The notes beneath the pieces are model-generated. The model searched no databases and was not told the origin of the DNA. It worked only from the letters and a program-made list of their open reading frames with translations. Source: Petrolisthes cinctipes (taxonomy: Eukaryota > Arthropoda > Malacostraca > Decapoda > Porcellanidae). Taken from it: 64,000 nt of DNA. This document shows, piece after piece, positions 1 through 10,690 of the stretch. Where the stretch lies: contig JAWQEG010001559.1 in assembly GCA_033782935.1 (NCBI GenBank), positions 1 through 64,000 of the forward strand, in the 5' to 3' direction. The stretch's first letter is position 1, and the number at the start of each line of letters is the position of its first letter. The position numbers and the translations under genes were made by a program.

Positions 1-1
1 A

Positions 2-2101
2 TATGAAGCGGGAAGACATCATCTGGTGCGAGGCACGGATTCCAGGGTGTGAGAGGTCATGTAACTTCTTGAAGAGCTGGTGTCGATGTTTCTCTGGTAT
101 GTATGGACGGAGAGTGTCGGTGGAGGTGTCAGCGTACAGTGTGACCTGGGTGTCTGGAAGTGTAATCTTCTTCATCTGTAGTGCAGGGTTATCCAACAGT
201 CGCTGTAGCTCAGCGTCACCGACTTGATCAGCAGCAATGGTGGCATAGTCGATGGGAGAAGATTTTACAGTACTGATGTTTCGAGAGAGGGCATCAGCTG
301 GGGCATTGTCGGCACCTTTGACGTATCGTATATCCGTGGTAAACTGGGCAATGTAGTCCATGTGGCGCATTTGTCGTGGGGTGTAAGATTCCTTATTTCT
401 GAGGAATGCTGTAGTGAGTGGCTTGTGGTCAGTGTAGATGTGGAAACTGCGTCCCTCGATGAAGTAGCGAAAACGCTTGACAGCTTTGAAGATGGCAAGT
501 AGCTCCCTGTCATAGGCGTTATACTTCGACTCCGCCGAGGTGAGTTTCTTGGAAAAGAAGGCAATTGGCTTCCAGTATGTACCGACACGCTGTTGTAGGA
601 CGGCACCAACACCAATGTTTGAGGCGTCTGTAGCAATTGAAGTTTCTGCGTCTGGTGCAGGGAAAGAGAGCGTGGCAGCGTCGCTGAGGGCCTGTTTTGT
701 TGAGAGGAAGGCCGCTTCCGCTTCTTCAGTCCAGACGAGGGTAACAGATTGACCTCTCTTGCAAGGTTTAATCATGGCATACAATGGTCGTAGCAGGAGT
801 GAGCAGTGTGGAATGAAGCGGTTATAGTAATTAACCATCCCAAGGAACTCCTTGAGCTGGCGTTGGGTAGATGGCCTGGGAAACTGCTGGATGGACTCGC
901 ACTTTGAGGGAAGTGGAGCAATGCCTGTTGGAGAGACTGTGTGACCTAGGAACTCAAGGGATGTCACACGGAGTTCGGACTTGTCTGTGTTGATTTGGAT
1001 GCCATAATCTTGCAGTCTCTGGAGGACTTGGCGGAGGTGTTGTTTGTGGCTGGCTTCATCAGGACTAGCAATGAGAAGGTCATCTATGTAGGCAAAACAG
1101 TAGGGTAGACCTCGAAGGACCTCATCTATGAAGCGTTGAAACGTTTCTGCCGCGTTCCGCAATCCAAAGGGCATCCGGACGTATTCAAACATGCCAAAAG
1201 TTGTGATAATGGCCGTCTTCAGGATGTCAGTGGGATGGACTGGAATCTGATGAAATGCTTTGACGAGGTCGATCCGAGAGAAGATAGTGGAACCTGTGAG
1301 TTGGGAAGTGAACTCTTGAATGTTGGGCACAGGATATCTATCTTCCACGGTGCGTGAATTGAGGGCACGGTAGTCACCACAAGGTCGTATGTCTCCGGTC
1401 TTCTTAGGAACAATGTGAAGAGCCGACGACCAGTTGCTGCTGCTGGGCCGTATAATGCCTTTACTCATCAGAGATTCGAACTCGGCTTTGGCTTTCTTAT
1501 AACGCTCAGGGGCTAAGCGTCAGGCCTTGGCATGCACTGGGGGTCCAGTAGTCTCTATATGATGAGTCACGTGATGCTTGGCAGGTATTCTGGATGAGTA
1601 GGGTTGTGTCAGCATAGGGAATGACTTGAGGAGGTCAGCAAACTTGTGGTCATGGTTGATAGCAGACAGGTGTGTGCTGTCACCAGGTGCTGGCTGTGCA
1701 TTTGTAAAGATATCTGTGAGTGGGTCGACCAATTTTTGTCCTCTTACGTCTACCATCAGGTTGAAGTGACGGAGAAAATCAGCACCAAGGATGGCTTGTG
1801 ACACTGCTCCTACGTAGAATGTCCATTGAAAAGAGCGGCGAAGGTTCAGATCCAGATGCACTGTTTGCCGCGAGTATACAGGTATCTTGGTACCATTAGC
1901 AGCATAGAGATGCAGAGAAGGAGGTTGCGACCGCTGGCTGGCTGTAGCAGGGAGAACACTTACGTCGGCACCGGTGTCTACCAGGAACTTGGTATGGGAC
2001 CGGCGATCAAAGATGTGGAGCAGCGTAGACTGAGTATGGCAAACATTATGCTGCGTTAATGTTCGCCGTTGTTGTTTGACGCCATGTAGCTGCAGGGCTT
2101 T
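2..2101 (-). pseudogene. pol: Ty3/gypsy element A pol: protease-RT-RNase H-integrase start, one nonsense codon, cut by window edge
   Basis: Read on the minus strand, the frame is open from 2101 to the window edge except for one TGA at 1522-1520. Order of domains: aspartic protease with LVDTGADVSVLP near 1965, then ILGADFL near 1790. RT follows with [28 protein letters not shown] and the catalytic YIDD near 1085. RNase H has [16 protein letters not shown] and YTDHKPL, and the start of an integrase H-x-H zinc region ([13 protein letters not shown]) lies at the edge. Such polyproteins copy retrotransposon RNA in cytoplasmic particles. The frame is -1 relative to the gag fragment at 2056-2382 and overlaps it, as is usual for gypsy gag/pol. 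The TGA sits where relatives usually have Arg, so a CGA-to-TGA CpG transition is likely (inference). More than 500 further codons are open, so the copy is young or recently decayed. Confidence 0.9.
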
Positions 2102-2382
2102 TCACACTTGAGAGCCTTATCCCTAAACCTGCGATGGTAGTAGCAGAAGTTTGAAGTGCTCCTTGAACGTGACCGCTGGTGTTGGCGGTTTGGCGTCGAG
2201 GGTCGGGAACTTGGGTGGTTGTTGATTTGTTTCTTCAGGTTGCTGACTTCCATTGTAAGCTGGGAAATTAGATTGGCGAGCTGGGCAATTTGGGAATTTT
2301 CTTGGTTGCAGAAAGCAGGGGCTCTCATGGCTACTGCAGTGGCAGTGTGGTTGCCTGAGTTTGAGAGATCCTCAGTAGACAT
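2056..2382 (-). pseudogene. gag: Ty3/gypsy element A gag, C-terminal fragment with C-x2-H-x9-C-x3-C knuckle
   Basis: A 108-residue frame on the minus strand. It has a heptad-like stretch (QIAQLANLISQLTMEVSNLKK) suggesting a coiled coil, then an Arg/Ser-rich linker, then the knuckle CYYHRRFRDKALKCEKPC. This C-x2-H-x9-C-x3-C pattern is typical of one group of arthropod Ty3/gypsy Gag proteins and would bind element RNA. The usual Gag has several hundred residues. Here an in-frame TGA lies about 20 codons upstream of the first ATG and the N-terminal capsid part is absent, replaced by minisatellite DNA. The end overlaps pol, which is in the -1 frame. Element B (11.17 kb) carries a related but damaged knuckle. 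Confidence 0.75.
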
Positions 2383-2520
2383 ACTGGTCAGTGAACTCAG
2401 GGTGTAAATGCTGACGAGGGTTACCTGATATCACGGCAGCTGCGTTAGTCAGGTTATATCAGTATGCTGCTGAATACACTGGCACTGTAATTCACACACA
2501 AGGCACTAATAATAAAGGAC

Positions 2521-2690
2521 AATACACTGTCCAGAGTGAAACACTGTAATCCAGGGTGAGGCACTGTAATCCAAGGTGAAGCACTGTAATCCAAGGCGAA
2601 GCACTGTAATCCAAGGTGAAGCACTGTAATCCAAGGTGAAGCACTGTAATCCAGGTGAAGCACTGTAATCCAAGGTGAAGCACTGTTGCT
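2521..2690. repeat. 20-bp tandem repeat, about 8 units
   Basis: Units start at 2521, 2541, 2561, 2581, 2601, 2621, 2641 and 2660, with a partial at 2680. The consensus is GCACTGTAATCCAAGGTGAA, with single-base variants and one 19-bp unit. The repeat lies just upstream (in element orientation) of the truncated gag of element A, so it could be internal to that element's 5' region or a later expansion. The short open frame across it on the minus strand is a repeat artefact. Confidence 0.9.
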
Positions 2691-2875
2691 GGTAGCTAGA
2701 CTGCCGTGAGTACCAGTGGTGTATAGGTGTTGGATGGCAGGCAGCAACGGCGTAGTTGGAGGCTTACAGATGGCTGCTGTGGACTGGTGATGCCTCAGGG
2801 TTCGCAGCGATAATGTAGATAGGATGGACAGTGGCACTGTGGCGGGAGCAACAGCTGCACAGGAGAGGTAGCAAC

Positions 2876-3360
2876 TCAAGTCACCTCTTGATGGTGACTG
2901 CAGGGCAAAGGCGTTCTTGTAGACTATTGGAGGGTAGCGGCAGCACTCCAGGTCACTACTTGATAGTGACTGCAGGGCAAAGGCGTTCTTGTAGACTGCA
3001 GCTTGATCCACTCTTGTTGGCGATTGCGGCAGCTGCACTCTCCGGGGGTCACCACTTGTTGGTGACGGCTGCAATCTCCGGGGGTCACCACTTGTTGGTG
3101 ACGGCTGCAATCTCCGGGGGTCACCACTTGTTGGTGACTGCTGCAGCTGCTCTCTCCGGGGGTCACCACTTGTTGGTGACGGCTGCAATCTCCGGGGGTC
3201 ACCACTTGTTGGTGACGGCTGCAATCTCCGGGGTCACCACTTGTTGGTGACGGCTGCAATCTCCGGGGGTCACCACTTGTTGGTGACGGCTGCAATCTCC
3301 GGGGGTCACCACTTGTTGGTGACGGCTGCACTCTCCGGGGGTCACCACTTGTTGGTGGGT
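2876..3360. repeat. 36-bp GC-rich hairpin minisatellite (about 9 tight units plus diverged outer copies)
   Basis: From about 3038 to 3360 a 36-bp unit built on TCCGGGGGTCACCACTTG...GCTGCAATC repeats about nine times, with one 42-bp and one 35-bp variant. Each unit holds the interrupted palindrome GTCACCACTTGTTGGTGAC, which can fold as a 7-bp stem. Diverged copies at about 2876-2925 and 2949-2997 keep the palindrome and share the 27-base tract beginning TGCAGGGCAAAGG. Because 36 is divisible by 3, the minus strand gives a periodic 12-residue peptide (PSPTSGDPRRLQ), which explains two long spurious ORFs here. It may be an internal repeat of element A's 5' region; this is not proven. Confidence 0.9.
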
Positions 3361-3939
3361 GGTGTAGCCACCAACTATAAGTTGTGCTGCTACCTAAAGA
3401 AGGCTCCTGTGTAAGGGTCACTGGCAGGGTTTCTCCACTACACTTCTCAGCCTCAGGAGCTAGTGTCTATAACTCTCTTTAAGAAGTGTTAGTGTCTATA
3501 ACTCTCTTTGAGAAGTGCTCAACGAAGAGAGAGATGCGGTGAATAGTTCCTTATTATTGTCAAAAATTAGTTAACAGTATATCCAATTCTCTGCGTACCT
3601 GACGTTAACAAAGCTAAGAGTATTTGGTTATGGTATTAAATGTATAATACATATGTTGTATACATGAAATTTTGCAAGAGCATGCAGACAATGACATTAC
3701 ACAAAATGGCAAAGAGAATATGCTGAAAGAAACTGCATAGGCTATCTGCATGAAGGAATGTAATGGTAAATGAATCACAATACAGGGCTGGTAGATAATT
3801 AGAGAATGGTTACACACTCAATCAAAGAAAATCGACCTATTTTATGGTACACTACAAGCCGGTAGAGGGGTTTACTGATGAATATGTTGGTCCAGATAGG
3901 TATGTATTATACCTCTACATTATAGGTTTGGATGTACCG
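3361..3939. other. Unassigned non-coding DNA with a short two-copy repeat
   Basis: No convincing gene. A 30-bp tract beginning AGTGTCTATAACTCTCTTT occurs twice in tandem between about 3461 and 3518. This would be the expected side for the 5' LTR or leader of element A, but I could not identify LTR ends or a primer-binding site. Confidence 0.5.
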
Positions 3940-4062
3940 TTTATATGTGTGTGTGTGTGTGTGTGTGTGTTGGAGTGGTTGATGGTTTTGTGTGTGTGTG
4001 TGTGTGTGTGTGGGTTGGAGTGGTTGATGGGTGTGTGTGTGTGCGTGTATTGGAGTGGTTGA

Positions 4063-4095
<33 letters not shown>

Positions 4096-4250
4096 TGTAG
4101 TGGTTGATATTGGTGTGTGTAAGTGTGTGTGTTGTAGTGGTTGATATTGGTGTGTGTAAGTGTGTGTGTGTGTGTGTGTGTTAAAGTGGTTGATGTTTGT
4201 GTGTGTTTGTATTGGAATTTGTTGATGTGGGTATGTGTGTGTGTGTGTAT
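3940..4250. repeat. (GT)n-rich minisatellite with recurring TGGAGTGGTTGATG
   Basis: Runs of (GT)5-12 alternate with TGGAGTGGTTGAT or its variants (TGTAGTGGTTGATATTGG, TTAAAGTGGTTGATG), giving seven or eight irregular units of about 35-50 bp. The array ends near 4250. The His/Thr-rich ORF on the opposite strand is a simple-repeat artefact. Confidence 0.85.
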
Positions 4251-6719
4251 TTTAAGTTTCAATACCGGTACGTTTCATTTTTTCGTTTCCATTTTCGGCA
4301 TTATGTTTATTAAAGATAGTACCCATGAATAAACATTATACATTTGCCACTACACCTTATAATTATGTCGTATGAAATTGTGAAGTGTGGTGCAACAAAA
4401 ATAAACAGAATAAGAATAAATAAAAATGTAACGAGCCTCAGCATTCCTCTGATATTTATAATTTTTCTCTCTTATTTGTGGGTTCATATAAAAAGAGTCA
4501 GATGTTAAAGTATATATATATTTCTACTTTTTATACAGATAAGTACTTGTATTTATGAGTTTATAGTATTGGGTGGAGATGGGAGTAACTAATGGTGGTT
4601 CAAGCAGTTGTAATTAATGTGTTTAATGGAGTGGATGTGTGGGTAGTTAAGTTGTTAGCTGGGATTCACGTGGAGATGATGATGTCACAAACCACAGTTG
4701 CAAAGCTGCCCCTAGAGGTGGCAAGCTGACACTTAACAAGAATTCTGAGGATCGTACAGCTTTTGATGATAAAATTAGTTTTATACCCAGGTTCGGGGTA
4801 AGGAGAATATAGCAAAGGGGCAGGTAATCTTACAAATTATTTTAATTCACAAATATATTATACACAAGAAATAAATAAGCCAGTAATAATAATACCCAAG
4901 AACAAATTGATAGTGAGCCCAAAATACAAATAGTAACTTGATGAGTAATTCCAAGACACAGACAAAGACATAGATATAATATTAACCTAACTGGAGGAAA
5001 CAGGTCAAATACCACCCGTGAACAATACACACAATAGAATGACAAATACTCAGCCTCGGGTCACAGGTACAGTTCTAGTGTTTCCAGTCACTGGAGAGGA
5101 GAGGAGGTCGAGTGTGTGCCCGGTTGCCCTGCCACGAAGTCACTGATCCCAACTACTAAGCTACCCCTCCTCAACACCTCTGAATAGGAGCCTACGTGAC
5201 TAGGAGAGATTGAAGAATGGAGGAATGAAGGAGGGTATGGTGGAGAGGGGTAGTTAACGAGAGGAGGGCGAGTTAATGAGAAGTTAACTAAGGTGTGGCT
5301 GGCTTCTCTCTCTCTCCCTCACACACAAAACACACACATACAGAAGTTATAAACATACATAAATACACCTATATAGACATACACAAGTAATACACAAACA
5401 AATACACATACATATATATATATATATCGTGACAATGATGTACTGGACTCTCTCTCTCTTCTAAACCCCTCCTCTCCCTTCTTTTCTCCCACAAACCTCA
5501 CCTATCCTCTCTATCCTCCCACACCCCTTACCACTCGACTCCTCTCACCCTTCAAACACTTCCTAACCTCCCAAACTTTCCAATCTACCAAACCTCAACC
5601 CGTCACCTTCTCCAGCCAAACCATTAGAAACATTAATTAAGAACCATCGACCCGCTGCAAAAGGACCATTAAAAAAAATACACACACACACACAGCCTCG
5701 AGTAAAAAAGAAAACATTACCAATTTTCCACATGTTCAAGAATCAGAAGTTAAACTAAAGACGACCATCTGTTGTGAGTGAATTGAAGGGCTAATGTTTC
5801 CTCCAATTTATACCAAAAAGCTGACATGTATCAAAGTATACTGTACGAGTTTGAATCTGTTTATTTATAGCATACTTTGGAGGAATTAGTGGACCTCCAG
5901 TACCAGAATGATATACAGATAATTTAATCGACCTTAATCCAAAAACAATTGCTTGAGTCTTGGATACCATACTTGGACAAATGTCAGATGACTTAAAATT
6001 TCACAAAGAAACAACTGTCGTCACTGTTGAACACGGCACATCACTCTGGTGACACACAGTTGACCATATGGAACCTGTAAAAAATGTGGCAACTGAAAAC
6101 ACAACACCTGCTATCATTCTTCTCAAAGTATTAGGTTCTGTCATGTCATAAATGCGTTAAGGGACCCTGTGATGTAGTCAGAAAATTGGAGGTACCATAA
6201 ATGAGTCCTTCAAATAATGCCATGAAACTCTACCTATAGGGAAGGAGGGTGGTGTTTCGTACATGGCATAGTCAGGGGGAATCAAAAGCCTCCAATTCTC
6301 ATGCATACACGATCACAGGGTCCTTAAGGGGGTGCGGGAGTAGGAGACAGGCTTGGGGGGGGGGGGAGTTTGGGGGGTGCTCGTGATAATGTAACTTCAT
6401 GCTCGAGGGCGGACGTAGAAAGCCATGCCCGCACGACTCGGGATTCATGCATCTACAACGTATGACTACACTTCATGCTTATTGGCTAATAATAACTAAC
6501 ACTTGATCTTGTATAATGTATATATGTGCCACATGTTCCTCAAATAAATTAGATCTTACCTACCAACCAGTCTCTTATTTTTGCCTTTCCCTAAGCTATT
6601 TAAAAAAGAATATTAGACACTTAAGAGAATTATAGACACTTTTTATGAGAAGTATTGTAGACACTGTTTAGGGGGAATAAGGCAAGAAACAGACTGGTTA
6701 ATGTAGCTACCGCTACAAC
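4251..6719. other. Unassigned AT-rich intergenic DNA with small simple repeats
   Basis: About 2.5 kb without a supported gene. It contains a pyrimidine/CA-rich stretch at about 5300-5430 ending in (TA)n near 5410-5427, a 12-G run at about 6355-6366 followed by a second G6 run, and a tract at about 6500-6600 with AATAAA that could be an old element end. No coding similarity was recognised. Confidence 0.5.
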
Positions 6720-6730
6720 CCCATTCAGCA

Positions 6731-7460
6731 GTGGGGCTGAATTCTCCTCTGGAAGCCGTCGCATGCAGAGTGATACTCGACAACACGTCCCTGACAATTT
6801 GTTCTCTGTACTGTCCACCACTTGGTCACATTGATGATGATGATTTCACTTCACTTTTTAATTCATTGCCCAGTAAAAAATTTATTCTTGGCGATTTTAA
6901 TGCCCATCACCACCAATAGGGTAGCTTGAGATCAGATGGACGTGGGAATCAGATTGCTGACCTTTTATTACTTTCCAACTTATGTTTACTGAATGATGGT
7001 AGTGCTACTCGTGTAGATGATCATACCGGCCAAACCACATGCATTGCCTTGCATCACTTGGGCAACATATGACGACTCCCTGGGAAGCGATCACTTACCC
7101 ATCTGTCTTACTTATTCATGCGGCAACTTTCGGCCACCGACACCACTACCAAAATTTAAATATAAGAAAGCAGATTGGGGATACTGCTCAGGGATCGCCA
7201 ATCTAGATATCTCGGTAGAAAATATAGATGAAAAAGTCGAACACATACAGACATCCATTTTACACACAGCCGAGGATGCTATTCCTAAAACTCCTACAAC
7301 CCACGATAGTTCCTTGGTGGACACCAGAATGCCGACAAGCACTCACTAAGCATAATAGGTGATACAGGATTTTCGACAGAGAGCCAACACAAGCTCACTT
7401 CATTGCCTATAAGGCAGCAAGGGCTGAGACGAGGAGAACAATTATGTCAGGTAACGAGAC
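6731..7460 (+). pseudogene. LINE copy 1 endonuclease remnant
   Basis: The frame at 6731-6919 gives LTICSLYCPP followed by FILGDFNAHHHQ and a stop. This is the central part of an APE-type endonuclease, and the homologous part of LINE copy 2 reads VCSLYLPP...FILLGDFNGRHPLWGD. A later segment in another frame (7017-7349) holds GSDHLPICL, the SDH catalytic signature that ends the domain. At least one frameshift and stops near 6917 and 7347 break the domain. It would nick target DNA for target-primed reverse transcription if intact; it is not functional here. Confidence 0.8.
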
Positions 7461-7475
7461 TCCTGGAGGAGTCTC

Positions 7476-8890
7476 GTGTCCATGGTGAATCGTACCATGC
7501 CACTAGGTCAGGTCTGGTCCACAATTAATATTTTCAACAACAAGTACACCCGCACGCCCATCACCACCCTTGAGGTGGGCGGTAACATCATCGACGATCC
7601 CGTGGACATAGATAACACCATTGCTAGACAATTTGCTGACGTCAATAGCTCAGCTAACTACGACCCCCATTTTCAAGACCACAAACGGGAGGTTGAGCTG
7701 CGAGAGATAGACTTTGCCACAGAAGACGTAAATTCTAGCTACAACAAAGAGTTTACGATTAACGAACTTCTCCTCACCCTGAAATCCTGTAAAGGCTCCA
7801 GTCCCGGCCCCTCAGCCATTACGTACGGTATGATCCAGCATCTTACTCAGGACAACCTGAGTAAGCTGTTAGCGGTGTTTAATGAGATTTGGACGTCTCG
7901 AACGTTTCCAAACTCATGGCACTACGCGCATGTCGTACCGATACCTAAACGAGACGGTCGCCTTACGAATCCCAGTTCGTTTCGTCCTATTGCGCTGACT
8001 GACTGTCTATGTAAGGTCATGGAACGTATGGCAAATAGAAGACTGGTTTTTTATTTAGAGTCGAAGAATGTGTTAAATGTTCAACAGAGTGGATTTCGTC
8101 AACTTTGGTCCACTCTAGACCATTTAATGTATTTGGAGCATTGCATTGCCGAGACAGTTGCTTGGAAACATTTCATGATAGGTATATTTTTGGATATTCA
8201 AATGGCATACCACATGACATGGCGTAACGGACTACTACAGAAATTTTACGCCTATGGCTTAAAGGGGAATTTGGCTATATTTATCAGTAACTTCCTTGCT
8301 GACAGGACATTTTTTGTTAGACTGCTCTATAACGTAATATCCGACATATTTGTCCAAGAAAATGGGGTACCCCAAGAAAGTGTGCTTAGCCTGACTCTTT
8401 TCAGTATTGCTATTAATTATATTATGTCATCAGCTTCTGTTCCTCATCCCCCAATGTTCAGTTTTCGGGGAGGCAGATTCAATTAGCACTTGACTCTGTC
8501 CATCAGTGGGCCTCGCAGTGGGGTTTTAAGTTTTCTGTTCCTAAATATGTCGGCATTGTTTGCACTCGTAAACGTAGAGTACCTTATTTGCATATTACTA
8601 TAGATAATCAGCCGATACCTTTTCAAAATTCTGTAAGATTCCTAGGTCTATATTTTGATAGTAAGCTTAATTGGAAAAGTCATATTAATTATTTGCTTGT
8701 TTGTTGTAGGAAGGAATTAAATGTCCTCAAATTCTTATCTGGTAAATCGTGGGGAGCTGACAGAACATCTATATTGATGGTGTATAAGTCCCTCATACGT
8801 TCAAAGCTTGACTATGGTGCACCGGTGATACTATGGGTCGGCTTCTGAGGCGACACTCAAGAGATTGGATGTTTTACAGAATGTATGTTT
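7476..8890 (+). pseudogene. LINE copy 1 reverse transcriptase remnant
   Basis: The 336-residue frame at 7476-8486 shows the RT order: SSPGPSAITYGMIQHL, FRPIALTDCLCKVMERM, QSGFRQLWSTLDHL, FLDIQMAYHMTW and GVPQESVLS. Two family signatures are altered: the usual AYD reads AYH and the usual GVPQGS reads GVPQES. The YxDD box is missing because the frame is lost near 8460. A later piece (8588-8848) carries FLGLYFDSKLNWKSHI, the thumb-side motif also seen in LINE copy 2. The gene is inactive. Confidence 0.85.
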
Positions 8891-8972
8891 AAGATTATGT
8901 CTTAAACTCTTCAATGTACTCGTGTGGAGCGGATGGAGGTAGAGGCTAATATACCTTCCCTTCGTATTCTTC

Positions 8973-10093
8973 GTGCCCATGCACCTCTTGTTATCATACG
9001 GTATTACCACCTACCGAAAACGATCGCTGGCCATCCCGGCTTGTGGGTTCCTCCTGCAGTGGGAACATCTGCTGCATGGGGCCCTCAAGACGGTGGCTGT
9101 GCAGCTTCACTTTCTCTGTCAAGCGCTAGGGTACGACCTTTCTAGTTGGGATCGACTCATTATGTTAAATATAGTGCCTTGGGAGTCTAGTCCCACCAAA
9201 ATTATTACTGACTGGCTCCCCACCACCAAGTCCCAGTCGCCGGAGGTGGAGGTCAGGAAATTGTTCCGGAAGATCCTCACTAGAAACCTAGTGTCATTCC
9301 ACTTGTACACTGATGGCTCTAAGACGGATGAATGTGTGGGTGCAAGTGTGTGGTCAGCGGAGTGTCGTCTTAGATACCAGTTGTCCACATATACATCTGT
9401 GTTTACTGCAGAATTATTTGTCATAGCCAGAGCTATAGATTTTCCTGAAAATTCAAATTATGACAGTTTTGTCATCTTTTCGGATTCACAGTCAGCCCTT
9501 CAGGCAATTAAATCTTGCAAAACGACTAAAAATGAAATCTTGGGCAATATTATCAATAAAATACGTGTCTGCTAAGTCCTCTCTGATCTGGGTGCCTGGT
9601 CATTGTCGAATCTTCGTTAATTAACAGGCTGGCTTACTTGCAAAGTCGGCGGTAGAACTTGAGAAGATGTGGGAAGTCCCTCAGGAGCTACAGTCGTGTC
9701 TCTCTTCCTGTAAGAAGTGAGTTGACCACAGCCCTGGCTATACCTACCATCAAGACCACCATTGAAGACTGGCCCTCAGCATATCGTCAACATCGCCGTG
9801 AGGAAGTTGCACTTGCAAGACTAAGAATGAACAGCACACTTATAACTCATATGTTACCTTATATCAATCATAGTTTCCCACCACAATGCAACACCTGTGG
9901 TGTGGTGCTATCAATCAGTCACATCATTTTGCACTGTAGTAGGTATGTTGGGGAGCGTCAGCCTCTGGCTGCCTATTGCAGGGTAAATCAAGTCCCCATT
10001 AAACTGAACTCTGTCTTGGGTGATGGGCATCCTGGTGTGACTGATAAATTGATGACTTTCTTGAAAGAGACCAGACTACTCAGAGAGTTGTGA
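8973..10093 (+). pseudogene. LINE copy 1 RNase H and C-terminal zinc motif remnant
   Basis: The frame at 8973-9575 contains the RNase H motifs HLYTDGSKTD, FTAELFVIARAID and VIFSDSQSALQAIKS. A frame change follows, then IWVPGHCR near 9585. The frame at 9659-10093 has ARLRMNSTLITHMLPY and the zinc-like CNTCGVVLSISHIILHC (C-x2-C...H-x4-C). RNase H degrades template RNA. Unlike copy 2, this copy keeps the first RNase H aspartate (TDGSK). The frame breaks make it non-functional. Confidence 0.85.
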
Positions 10094-10150
10094 CTTAGAT
10101 TTCATTATTATTTATGTGTGGGATGGGTTCTACTTTTTATTATACTGAAA

Positions 10151-10400
10151 CAGTAAGGAAGCTTCTTATGTATCTACCCGGGTGAACAGACTCTTGAATA
10201 CACAGTACAGTTTATTGGTAATACACAGGTGAGCAGTACATATGAATATAGGAAAGACCAGTCTGTCGTGCAGCATCGTGGAAAGTCAGTAGTTGCAGTG
10301 GAGCTTGTGTAGTAGTGTTGAGCAGGGGCACAACGTGTGGCCAGAGGACGTATTCGATGCTATCCCTACCAATATCACTCAACGCCCATCCTAAGAAGAT
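10151..10400. other. Unassigned spacer between LINE copy 1 and gypsy element B
   Basis: No gene seen. It may hold the LINE 3' end and the truncated 5' side of element B; the boundaries are not resolved. Confidence 0.4.
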
Positions 10401-10690
10401 TTGAAGTACGCGATCGTTTCATCACATGGTATGTCCGACCAGGAGTACCTGAAGGCCTTTGAAGATATACAAGTGGACGGCCGCCGTCCATCCGTGGTCT
10501 TACGTCACATGCAGCAGCTGAATGAGAAGGCTGGAGACCACTTCTCAGAGGCATTACTCAAAAGGTGCCACTCCAAGCTGTTCCCTGCGATGGTGCAACT
10601 CCGCCTCCAGGCCCACCTTGATCTTCCCATAAACCAATATGTTAAACATGCGGACACTATCATGAACGTATATTCTGAGGCCGACCCACC
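10401..10690 (+). pseudogene. gag: Element B gag capsid fragment
   Basis: About 95 residues resemble the Gag of elements with a C-x2-H knuckle: DQEYLKAFEDIQ, then RRPSVVLRHMQQL, then LLKRCHSKLFPAMVQ and LPINQYVKHADTIM. This part of Gag builds the particle shell. The frame continues only into a low-complexity Pro/His/Thr-rich tail to 10856. The N-terminus is missing or unrecognisable, with no ATG that can be defended as the native start. Confidence 0.65.

Larger units (their letters stand above)
6720..10150 (+). mobile_element. I-type LINE copy 1, 5'-truncated and heavily mutated
   Basis: Fragments of endonuclease, reverse transcriptase, RNase H and a C-terminal zinc motif occur in order on the plus strand and match the domain order of the better-preserved LINE at 18404-24880. 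The 5' side starts inside the endonuclease domain near 6720, as expected of LINE 5' truncation. Several frameshifts and stops break it. The 3' UTR after the stop at 10091-10093 begins like that of LINE copy 2 (a T/A-rich stretch after GTTGTGA). No clear target-site duplication was found. Confidence 0.85.

Noticed and set aside
2070..2100. Programmed -1 slippery site at the element A gag/pol overlap
   Set aside because: The frames do overlap in -1, but the AAACAACAAC stretch does not fit the X-XXY-YYZ pattern, so no specific site is claimed.
2454..3421. Long proline-rich ORFs (PSPTSGDPRRLQ repeats) on the minus strand
   Set aside because: Direct translation of the 36-bp minisatellite; open only because 36 is divisible by 3. 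No link to the gag frame could be shown.
3844..4332. Val/Cys-rich and His/Thr-rich ORFs
   Set aside because: Translations of (GT)n and (AC)n.
5105..5175. Possible tRNA-derived SINE head on the minus strand (TAGCTTAGTAGTTGG resembles an A box)
   Set aside because: No B box at the expected distance, no tRNA fold and no repeat copy seen in the window.
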